A stretch of DNA of 14,541 nucleotides, taken from the NCBI GenBank assembly GCA_025458755.1, contig JALORT010000024.1, positions 1 to 14,541 on the forward strand. The letters are read 5' to 3'. This stretch comes from Methylotetracoccus sp. GTDB lineage: Bacteria > Pseudomonadota > Gammaproteobacteria > Methylococcales > Methylococcaceae. The notes beneath the pieces are model-generated. The model was not told where the DNA came from. It did not search any database and saw nothing but the letters and a program-made list of their open reading frames with translations. The translations under genes were made by a program, and so were the position numbers. Positions 8,357 through 14,541 of this stretch are shown in pieces (the first letter of the stretch is position 1; every line of letters starts with the position of its first letter).

Positions 8357-8939
8357 GACTCTCGAATCCGGGCTGAACTCCATCACAAACCACCTCTAGC
8401 AGCGTGTCTTCTCGATCAGGGAATTTTTTGCTGCCTCGGAAAGGGACAAGCCTCAAGTTACCGCAAAACGCGGAGCGGAGCGCCGGATGCGCTGCGCTTA
8501 TCCGGCCTACCCGTCTTCATGGTCGGAGGTGAGCAACGCACCATGCTGAGGTAGGGTTAGGGTATGCTGTTACTCCGAAGTGGGATTTCTTTCAGGCAGG
8601 CTTCGAGGGCTGCGGGACCATGGAGACAAGAGGCGTGCGTCGGCCGCCGTTGGCTTCCACCGCTGGCTGGGCGCCAACCGCACCAAATCAACCAGAATTC
8701 CATGGTTGACGCGGCCAGTCTTACGTGCGAATGAATTCGCACCCACACGTCGATCAAAATGCAGGAAATTGCCTGCCAACCGCCGTGTGTTCAGGATTAA
8801 CCGAAAAGCCACCCTGTCTCGGACTGTAACTGCTTTGAAACTCCCCATCCGAGCTTCACGTACCATCACGATCATCGCGTTCGTTACTTACCTGCTCGCA
8901 CCATCCGCCTTGTTGAGCGCTGAGCGCACCGGAGGTCTC
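8357..8939. other. Long non-coding stretch containing a REP-like element
   Basis: This 583-bp region holds a REP-like palindrome at 8470-8511 and a possible second repeat fragment, GCAACGCACCA (8533-8543). From about 8580 the frame of the downstream I9-like gene is open, but its upstream translation is Arg-rich and unlike a protein. Only the last 35 codons (from 8835) resemble a signal peptide. Confidence 0.5.
8470..8511. repeat. REP-like palindromic element
   Basis: GCCGGAT (8482-8488) and ATCCGGC (8500-8506) form a perfect 7-bp stem around GCGCTGCGCTT, followed by CTAC. The arrangement closely resembles enterobacterial REP/BIME units and similar dispersed palindromes in other gammaproteobacteria. 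Such elements can act as RNA-stabilising hairpins or gyrase/IHF sites. Only one copy is in the window, so repetitiveness is inferred from the resemblance. Confidence 0.55.
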
Positions 8940-9200
8940 ATGAAAATCGAAGCTTCTCTCGCCGAGGAATTGCGGGCCGACCGCGACGCGGCCCGGAAAT
9001 TCGCCGTGATCGTCTCGTTCAAAGACCAGGCCGGCGTGGCACTGGTCCGTCGTTTGGGAGTCGAGCCGACCGCCGTGTACCACAACATCGCCGCGGCGGC
9101 GGCCGAGCTCACCGCCGCACAGATCGAAGCTCTGGCCGCGGCGCCCGAGGTGACGACGATAGAGCCCGATCAGCCGGCGGAGGCTTTTGGCGCGCGCTGA
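8940..9200 (+). CDS. Small stand-alone inhibitor I9-like (subtilisin propeptide-like) protein
   Basis: The protein has 86 residues. After a short helical N-terminus it shows the I9/propeptide pattern: strand KFAVIVSFKD, then VEPTAVYHNI, helix LTAAQIEALAAAPEV and final strand TTIEPDQPAEAF. The last part aligns by eye with the prodomain of the S8 peptidase in this window (LTQAEIDQLKKNGNVAAVEEDQ). Such domains bind the active-site cleft of subtilisin-like proteases as inhibitors or folding chaperones. No protease domain follows; the gene stops at 9200. The ATG at 8940 has a strong Shine-Dalgarno, GGAGG (8931-8935), only 4 bases upstream. An alternative TTG at 8835, in frame, would add 35 residues shaped like a signal peptide (basic start, TITIIAFVTYLLAPSALLSA core), giving a periplasmic form. 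It converges with the DUF6065-like gene 75 bp away. Fold assignment is likely; the target protease is inferred. Confidence 0.75.
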   Translation: MKIEASLAEELRADRDAARKFAVIVSFKDQAGVALVRRLGVEPTAVYHNIAAAAAELTAAQIEALAAAPEVTTIEPDQPAEAFGAR

Positions 9201-9275
9201 CAGTTCGCCGCTAAGCCTCTTCGGGCGGGCCGGAACGGACCCGGCTCATGCGCGGCGGTTTTCTAGGCGGGGCCG

Positions 9276-10073
9276 TCACTCCGCCTGATCGGGTGAATCC
9301 TGGATCATGCTCTGATGCTGGCGCGCGAGGCGGCGGTAGGCACTGCGGTCCGCCGCCTTGCTCTGATACCACTCAACCAGTTCCGCACGAAACCGGCGAG
9401 CGGCGCGGGAATGCTCGGCCATGACGACGGTTTCCGGCTGGCGCAGGTCGCGGCTGACGAAGATCGCCTGCGCGATGGGGTCGCCGGCGGCTACATGCAC
9501 TGACTGCCCGAACACCGGTTTCCGCAAAGCCAGGTTGACCGGATTGGCGTACCAGTCGGTCTCCACTAGACCGGACAGCACTTCGAAGCCGATTCCGGGA
9601 CGGTTGAGGAGCGGCAGGAACAGGACCTCGAGCCCCGGTGGCGTGCGCCAGATATAGGGCAAGTGCAGTTTGACCAGATCCATCTGATCGGGACGATCGA
9701 AAAAGCTGAGTCCCGGCTCCCGCACGTCGCCGTAGGGCGCGGGGAGACCGGTGATCGTGTAGGCGTTCAGCATGAATCGGGACTCGCGCCGGTCGGCCAC
9801 GTAGAACACCCGAGGATCCTTCCAGCATCCGTCGGGTCCCGGCCGGTCGAGCGGCGAACGGAAAGCGTGGGCTCCGGCCGGCAACTCTTCCGGAAGGCAA
9901 AGGCCGAAGCTGATCGGAGAAGGCACCAGTACGCCCAAAGCCGCGGCGGCGACGAAAGGAAGACATTGCTCCTGCACACCGTAACCCGGCGGGATCTCGG
10001 ACCGGGTGCGGCCGGTCGCGCGTACGGGCAGCGGGAGCCGCGGCACCAGCGGAAAGATTTCGACGGGCGGCAT
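9276..10073 (-). CDS. DUF6065-like protein of unknown function
   Basis: This 265-residue soluble protein has no signal peptide or membrane helix. Its layout recalls the DUF6065 family from memory: an early YGVQEQCLPF segment, then ISFGLCLPEEL, a central LVKLHLPYIWRTPPGLEVLF, then ETDWYANPVNLALRKP and GDPIAQAIFVSRD, and a charged helical C-terminus. No catalytic motif was recognised. The start has no clear Shine-Dalgarno. It lies 66 bp downstream of the S8 peptidase gene on the same strand, but a strong terminator sits between them, so it is probably transcribed separately or by read-through. It ends convergently with the I9-like gene. The family assignment is from recollection of conserved blocks and needs a profile search. 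Confidence 0.7.
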   Translation of the reverse strand: MPPVEIFPLVPRLPLPVRATGRTRSEIPPGYGVQEQCLPFVAAAALGVLVPSPISFGLCLPEELPAGAHAFRSPLDRPGPDGCWKDPRVFYVADRRESRFMLNAYTITGLPAPYGDVREPGLSFFDRPDQMDLVKLHLPYIWRTPPGLEVLFLPLLNRPGIGFEVLSGLVETDWYANPVNLALRKPVFGQSVHVAAGDPIAQAIFVSRDLRQPETVVMAEHSRAARRFRAELVEWYQSKAADRSAYRRLARQHQSMIQDSPDQAE

Positions 10074-10086
10074 TCAGACACACTTC

Positions 10087-10124
10087 AAAAAAAGAAGCGG
10101 GCCTGTGCGGCGGCGCGGGCCCGC
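10087..10124 (-). terminator. Intrinsic terminator of the S8 peptidase gene
   Basis: Read on the minus strand, GCGGGCC (10118-10124) pairs perfectly with GGCCCGC (10097-10103) around a 14-base G/C-rich loop. It is followed by TTC and seven T residues (10087-10093). It lies 16 bases after the peptidase stop codon and ends 14 bases before the ATG of the DUF6065-like gene. Confidence 0.8.
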
Positions 10125-10139
10125 GGAGGAGACGGGGAG

Positions 10140-11388
10140 CTAGACTCCCTTCTTGGCAATCACCGGTGCTGGCGCGAAGGCCATCGCCGCCCGGTCGACG
10201 TTGACCCGTCCGTAGCCGAACAGCGCATCCCAGCCTGGAGCACCGAGGTTATCCACGTAATACGCCAGCAGGTTCCAGATCTGCTCGTTGCTGGCGAAGC
10301 GGTGAGCACCCCACACGACGGCGGCCGCCCCGGCCACATGAGGGCACGCCATGCTGGTGCCGCTCATGTTCCCGTAGCCCCCGCCCTTCGTTGTCGACAG
10401 GACGCTGACGCCGGGCGCGCACAGATCGACTTCGGGGCCGCGGCTGGAGAAGGACGCCAAGGCGTTGGCCGAGTCGATGGCCGACACCGCGATAACGTTC
10501 TTGTATTTGCCGGGGTAGCCGACCGTCGACGTCGCCGGCGGTGTAGGCGCCCCCGAGTTGCCCGCCGCCGCCACCAGCAGCAGTCCCTTGCTCCACGCGG
10601 TATTGCAGATGCTTTCAAGAGCCGTCGAACCTCCGGACCCGCCCAAGCTCATGCTGACGATGTGCATCTTGTTCTGGATGCACCAGTCAATGCCGGAGAT
10701 GATTTGGCTGTAGCTCCCGCTGCCGCTGCTGTTCAGCACTTTCACCGCGTACAGGTAGGCGCTGGGCGCCACCCCGACCACGCCGGCGCCGTTGATGGCG
10801 GCGGCAATAGTGCCGGCACAGTGCGTGCCGTGGCCGTGATCGTCCAGCGGCGTCGCGGCGCCGGGAACGAAGCTGACCCCGCTTTTGTAATTGGCCTTCA
10901 GGTCCGGGTGGTTGTAATCGATACCGGTGTCCACCACGGCCACCCGCACGCCCTCGCCCTGGGACGACGGCCACGCCGCCGGCGCCTGAATCTGACCCAC
11001 ACCGGCCGGAACCGTCTCCGCCAGGATGCTGGGCTGATTCTCGAACTGCAGGTGGCTGAATTGTTCCGTCAACGCATAGCACACCTGGTCTTCCTCGACC
11101 GCCGCCACATTCCCGTTCTTCTTCAATTGGTCGATCTCGGCCTGCGTCAACCTTGCGGTCACGATCGGCGACTCGTACTGATTGACATCGTAGCCGATCA
11201 GGTCGGCGTCGGTCGGCGTCCAACGCGGGCACCGATGCGTCCGAACTCAGGCTCATGGCGTCGAAGAAATGCGTCTGCATGCCCTCCGGCATCACACCAC
11301 GTACGATGTCGACCTTGTCCATCCCTTTGTCCGGGCGCTTTTCCTTGTGTTTGAAGGTGACGAGAACAGTCCTTCGGTTATCTTTCAT
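10140..11388 (-). pseudogene. Subtilisin-family S8 serine peptidase with I9-like prodomain, frameshifted by a 10-bp tandem duplication
   Basis: Reading starts at ATG 11388, with GAGGGA (11396-11401) 7 bases upstream: MKDNRRTVLVTFKHKEKRPD onward to VPALDAD. There the 10-mer GGTCGGCGTC occurs twice in tandem (11201-11220 on the plus strand) and breaks the frame. With one copy removed, the frame continues DLIGYDVNQYESPIVTARLT and gives an uninterrupted 412-residue peptidase. Catalytic residues, numbered on the restored protein, are D150 (VVDTGID), H183 (HGHGTHCAG), oxyanion N274 (AAAGNSG) and S342 (GTSMACPH). Residues 1-110 are the prodomain; no signal peptide is seen, so it may be intracellular or exported by another route. 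As sequenced, the first frame ends at 10687 as a nonsense product. A frame starting at GTG 11162 (340 residues) still covers the whole catalytic domain but lacks most of the prodomain and a good Shine-Dalgarno. The active site is intact, so the lesion is recent, variable or a sequencing artefact. Confidence 0.87.
11201..11220. repeat. Perfect 10-bp tandem duplication inside the S8 peptidase prodomain
   Basis: GGTCGGCGTC is present twice, back to back. The extra 10 bases shift the frame by one; deleting either copy restores a continuous 412-codon gene. Slipped-strand duplication is the simplest origin. Confidence 0.9.
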
Positions 11389-11832
11389 GACACTTTCCCT
11401 CGTAGTTCGATTAATGTGGACGTCCTCAGCTCAAGCAGTTACACCATAGTCACGGTAGCTCAATCCGGCCCGGAACGTCGTCGCTGCTTGCCCGTAACCT
11501 TTGCCGCCAGCTCCGCTGATGCCGGAACCAGATTTCGCATGTCTGCAAAGATAGGGTCACTGGGACACCTGGGTTACCTCATCATGGAAAATCGAGATAG
11601 GCCACTCATGACCCACTTCATTTCCTCGCGTAAGCTGAAATAGCAAGCTTTTGACTGTAGGCGTCGTAAAGTCCAGCTTTACGGATGAGCGGGGCACATT
11701 GTTTGGCGTATTCCCGAGTAAAACAATCCGTAATACTACGTAGATGACATACCCCTTGGGATGGATTAACGCGCGCTATCGTCAGATCTTAGCCGCTGCC
11801 AGCCCAAGTTCACCGAGCCGAAACGCACCCCA
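11389..11832. other. Intergenic region between miaA and the S8 peptidase gene
   Basis: This 444-bp stretch is less G+C-rich than its surroundings and contains no recognisable gene on either strand. In particular there is no hfq, which commonly follows miaA in gammaproteobacteria. It should carry the promoter of the S8 peptidase. The only distinctive signal is the palindrome cluster at 11736-11760. Confidence 0.55.
11736..11760 (-). promoter_or_regulatory. Candidate operator: CTACGTAG palindrome next to CCCAAGGGG
   Basis: CTACGTAG (11736-11743) is a perfect 8-bp palindrome. On the minus strand CCCAAGGGG (11752-11760) precedes it by 8 bases. A short palindrome centred on ACGT suits a dimeric LuxR/NarL-type regulator, but that link is conjecture. 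It lies about 350 bases upstream of the S8 peptidase start, which is far for a simple promoter site. Confidence 0.25.
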
Positions 11833-12780
11833 TCACTCGGCGCTGATGAACTCGGCGACCTGGCAGACCGCGTTTTCGAACAGGGCTTCGTCCTCCGTGC
11901 GCAACCCGATCGCATCCCGCTCGCGGCGCAGCCAGGTGAATTGCCGCTTGGCGAATTGGCGTGTCGCGATGACGCTGCGTTCGATCATCGTCGCCCGATC
12001 GTACTCGCCTTTCAGATACGACCAGACCTGCCGGTAGCCGACCGCCCGGATCGCCGGTAGGGTCTCATCCAGATCGCCGCGCCGGAACAGCAGCTCGACC
12101 TCCTCGATCAACCCGTGGTTCAGCATCGCCAAGAAACGCTCTCGAATGCGCCGATGCAGCGCGGGACGGTCGGCGGGCGTCAAAACCAGCTTTGTCACCC
12201 GGAACGGCAGCGGCTGATAACCGGCGCGCCGACACAGCTCGGTCAACGGAATGCCGGTCAGCCGGTACACTTCCAGCGCGCGCTGGATGCGTTGCGGGTC
12301 GTTGGGGTGAACGCGCGCCGCCGCTTGCGGATCGACCCGCGCCAGTTCATCGTGAAGGTGCTTCCAGCCTAGCCGCTCCGCTTCACGGTCGATCTCCCGG
12401 CGCAGCTCCGGATCGGCGGCGGGAAGGTCCGCCAGGCCGCACAGCAGCGCGTTGAAATACAGCATCGTGCCGCCCACCAGCAGCGGCAGACGGCCCCGGC
12501 TGGAGATTTCGCTGATCAGCCGCAGCGCACGGCTGCGGAACTGGCCGGTCGAAAACGCCTCGGACGGGTCCAGAATATCGATCAGATGATGCGGAACCCC
12601 GGCCCGTTCCTCGATGCCCGGCTTCGCGGTGCCGATGTCCATGCCGCGATAGACGAGCGAGGAATCCACGCTGATGACTTCCCCGTTCAGCGCCTGCGCG
12701 AGCTGCACGCCGAGCGAGGTCTTACCCGACGCGGTCGGACCCATCAGCGCCACGACCGCAGGAAGGCTCGTTCCGGTCAT
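11833..12780 (-). CDS. miaA: tRNA dimethylallyltransferase MiaA
   Basis: MiaA transfers a dimethylallyl group from DMAPP to N6 of adenosine-37 in tRNAs that read codons starting with U; MiaB-type enzymes then thiomethylate the product. The 315-residue length matches the family (E. coli about 316). The P-loop GPTASGKTS (14-22) and the adjacent [17 protein letters not shown] are diagnostic, as are [40 protein letters not shown] and [15 protein letters not shown]. The ATG at 12780 overlaps the mutL stop as ATGA, indicating translational coupling. An in-frame extension to 12852 lies inside mutL and adds no conserved sequence. It is the second gene of a mutL-miaA operon. Confidence 0.97.
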   Translation of the reverse strand: MTGTSLPAVVALMGPTASGKTSLGVQLAQALNGEVISVDSSLVYRGMDIGTAKPGIEERAGVPHHLIDILDPSEAFSTGQFRSRALRLISEISSRGRLPLLVGGTMLYFNALLCGLADLPAADPELRREIDREAERLGWKHLHDELARVDPQAAARVHPNDPQRIQRALEVYRLTGIPLTELCRRAGYQPLPFRVTKLVLTPADRPALHRRIRERFLAMLNHGLIEEVELLFRRGDLDETLPAIRAVGYRQVWSYLKGEYDRATMIERSVIATRQFAKRQFTWLRRERDAIGLRTEDEALFENAVCQVAEFISAE

Positions 12781-14541
12781 CGACCGCGCAGGAAAAACCG
12801 ATCGAGATCCTTGATGCCGAGTTCCACCCAGGTCGGACGCCCGTGATTGCACTGGCCGCTCCGCTCCGTCGCCTCCATCTCGCGCAGCAATGCGTTCATC
12901 TCGGGCACGCCGAGCTTGCGGTTGGCGCGCACCGAACCGTGGCAGGCCAGGCTCGACAGTACTTCGTTGAGGTGCTGCTCCAAACGGAAACTGCGGCCGT
13001 GAACCACGAAATCCGACAGCAGATCGCGCACCAGCCGCTCGCCATCGGTCTCGCCGAGCACGGCCGGCATGCCCCGCAGCAGCAGCGTACCGGGTCCTGA
13101 GCGGGTGATTTCCAGCCCCAAGCGGGCCAGCGATTCGGCATGCTCTTCGGCCAAGTCGGCCTCGGTCTCACTGACGGCGATACTCAGCGGCAGCAGCAAT
13201 GGCTGGCAGACGATATGGCCGCGTTCGCACTGATTCTTGAGTTTCTCATAGGTGATGCGCTCATGCGCCGCGTGGGCATCGACCAACACCAGACCGTTGC
13301 GGGACTCGGCCAGAATATAGGCACCGTGCAAATGAGCCAGCGCAAAACCCAGCGGTGGAATTTCCTGGTCACTTGGTGACGGCACCGGCTCCGCCGCGGC
13401 CCCGTACAGTGCCGTGTACGCGCGGACCTGCTCCTGGACCTGGAACGGCAGCGATGACTGTGCGCGGGGGCGGAAGAAGGGCGCGGCTGCTGCAGAGGAT
13501 TCGACAACGGCAAGACTTGATGGAGGCGGCTGGCTGTCTGCAGCGGCTGCTGCAGCTCCCGGCCGATGGTCGGCCAGCACACGCTTCAGCGCCCGGTGGA
13601 GGAAGTCGTGGACCATGCCGCTTTCGCGGAAACGCACCTCCAGCTTGGCGGGATGGGCATTGACGTCGACGAGCACCGGATCGAGTTCCAGGTACAGCAC
13701 ATAGGCCGGATGCCGTCCCTGGTACAGCACGTCCTGGTAGGCCTGCCGGACCGCGTGCGTCACCAGCTTGTCCCGAATCAATCGGCCGTTGACATAAAAG
13801 AACTGCAAGTCCGGCTGACTGCGGGAGAAGGTCGGCAAGCCGACCCAGCCGGAGAGGCGCAGCCCCGCCACCGAAAAATCAACCGGCAAGGCCTGTTCCA
13901 GGAACGCCTCGCCGCACACCAGCGCGACACGGGAAGCCTGCGCCTGGTCGCTGCCCGCCGGTTTCAGGTTCAGCACCTCGCGCTGGTTGTGCCGAAGCTG
14001 GAAGCCGATACCGAAGCGGCTCAAGGCCATCCGCTTGATCAGCGTCTCGATATGAGAAAACTCGGTCTTGTCCGAACGGAGAAACTTCCTGCGGGCGGGG
14101 GTGTTGTAGAACAGATCGCGGACTTCCACGCTGGTTCCCGGCGGGTGGGAGGCGGGTTCCATGTGGAAATCGCGTTCCGTCCCGTCGGCGAACAGACTCC
14201 AGCCGGACTCCGCATCACGCGTTCGCGAGATCAGATTCAGCCGGGACACCGAACTGATGCTGGGCAGAGCCTCGCCGCGAAAACCCATGCTCCGGACGCG
14301 GTCCAGATCGGCGAGAGAAGCAATCTTGCTGGTGGCATGCCGCGACAGTGCCAGCGGCAAGTCTTCCCGCACCATCCCGATGCCGTCATCACGTATCCGG
14401 ATCAGACGGAGACCGCCCAATTCCACATCGACCGAGATCGACGATGCCTCGGCATCGAAAGCGTTTTCGAGCAACTCCTTGACCACCGAAGCGGGCCGTT
14501 CGACCACCTCGCCGGCGGCGATCTGGTTGATCAGTTGGGGC
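12777..14541 (-). CDS. mutL: DNA mismatch repair protein MutL, first few codons outside window
   Basis: MutL is the GHKL ATPase that links MutS mismatch recognition to strand incision. The visible 587 residues begin at [20 protein letters not shown], so only about 6-8 N-terminal residues are missing. ATPase motifs are present: [12 protein letters not shown] (motif I), IRDDGIGM (II) and [16 protein letters not shown] (III). A Gln/Ala/Pro/Ser-rich linker precedes the C-terminal domain. That domain carries [12 protein letters not shown] (13245-13280), matching the metal-binding DxHAxxExxxxE endonuclease signature with Ala for the usual Gln, plus ACHGSVRA and CNHGRP (12834-12851). These are features of nicking MutL proteins from MutH-less bacteria, so it probably incises DNA itself. 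Its stop overlaps the miaA start. Confidence 0.97.
   Translation of the reverse strand, partial: PQLINQIAAGEVVERPASVVKELLENAFDAEASSISVDVELGGLRLIRIRDDGIGMVREDLPLALSRHATSKIASLADLDRVRSMGFRGEALPSISSVSRLNLISRTRDAESGWSLFADGTERDFHMEPASHPPGTSVEVRDLFYNTPARRKFLRSDKTEFSHIETLIKRMALSRFGIGFQLRHNQREVLNLKPAGSDQAQASRVALVCGEAFLEQALPVDFSVAGLRLSGWVGLPTFSRSQPDLQFFYVNGRLIRDKLVTHAVRQAYQDVLYQGRHPAYVLYLELDPVLVDVNAHPAKLEVRFRESGMVHDFLHRALKRVLADHRPGAAAAAADSQPPPSSLAVVESSAAAAPFFRPRAQSSLPFQVQEQVRAYTALYGAAAEPVPSPSDQEIPPLGFALAHLHGAYILAESRNGLVLVDAHAAHERITYEKLKNQCERGHIVCQPLLLPLSIAVSETEADLAEEHAESLARLGLEITRSGPGTLLLRGMPAVLGETDGERLVRDLLSDFVVHGRSFRLEQHLNEVLSSLACHGSVRANRKLGVPEMNALLREMEATERSGQCNHGRPTWVELGIKDLDRFFLRGR

Noticed and set aside
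8551..8563. GTAGGGTTAGGGT, resembling a telomeric-type repeat
   Set aside because: Only two imperfect units occur in a bacterial intergenic region, so it is best treated as chance.
8580..8939. 120-codon upstream extension of the I9-like gene from a GTG
   Set aside because: The residues are Arg-rich and unlike protein except for the last 35 codons, and it crosses a region next to repeat sequence. The strong GGAGG lies at the 8940 start.
9663..11354. Plus-strand open frame of 563 codons
   Set aside because: It is antisense to the DUF6065-like and S8 peptidase genes. Long antisense frames are common at this G+C content, and the translation is low-complexity Arg/His/Gly.
11269..11643. Plus-strand open frame of 124 codons opposite the peptidase prodomain and spacer
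   Set aside because: Half of it is antisense to the prodomain. The rest has ordinary random composition and no ribosome binding site.
12781..12852. Longer miaA start, 24 codons upstream
   Set aside because: It lies within mutL, and the known MiaA N-terminus begins just before the P-loop. The ATGA overlap supports 12780.

Overview
The window is G+C-rich, gene-dense bacterial DNA. The co-directional mutL-miaA pair joined by a 4-base ATGA overlap, and a MutL that ends in an endonuclease-type C-terminal domain, point to a gammaproteobacterium. A methanotroph-like lineage (Methylococcales) is a guess from overall style and the REP-like repeat; nothing here proves it. No rRNA, tRNA, CRISPR array or transposase was seen.

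Layout. (1) 1-2047, minus: one uninterrupted reading frame that leaves the window on the left. It fuses a geranylgeranyl-reductase-type FAD oxidoreductase to an extended short-chain dehydrogenase/reductase (SDR) domain. (2) 2274-5627, plus: a 1117-residue signalling protein with a double zinc ribbon, a class III nucleotidyl cyclase domain, a STAND/AAA ATPase and a helical TPR-like tail. It is divergent from the fusion gene. (3) 5843-6400, plus: a secreted PEBP (YbhB/YbcL) protein with its own candidate promoter. (4) 6384-7033, minus: the remnant of an NAD(P)/FAD-dependent oxidoreductase, frameshifted near its N-terminus and cut off where it meets the PEBP stop codon. (5) 7469-8356, plus: a conserved-looking protein of unknown function. 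(6) 8357-8939: non-coding, with a REP-like palindrome. (7) 8940-9200, plus: a small stand-alone I9-like (subtilisin propeptide) protein. (8) 9276-10073, minus: a DUF6065-like protein. (9) 10140-11388, minus: a subtilisin-family S8 peptidase whose prodomain carries a 10-bp tandem duplication that breaks the frame. A strong intrinsic terminator separates it from the DUF6065-like gene. (10) 11389-11832: a 444-bp spacer with a palindromic candidate operator. (11) 11833 to the right edge, minus: miaA and mutL (its first few codons lie outside).

How the parts relate. mutL-miaA is the only clear housekeeping operon. The stretch 6.4-11.7 kb looks like accessory or eroding DNA, with a truncated gene, a frameshifted peptidase, repeats, orphan proteins and long spacers. 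The most coherent functional idea is a protease module: the S8 peptidase, a separate I9-like protein that could inhibit or chaperone it, and the DUF6065-like neighbour. The most unusual single protein is the FAD oxidoreductase-SDR fusion.
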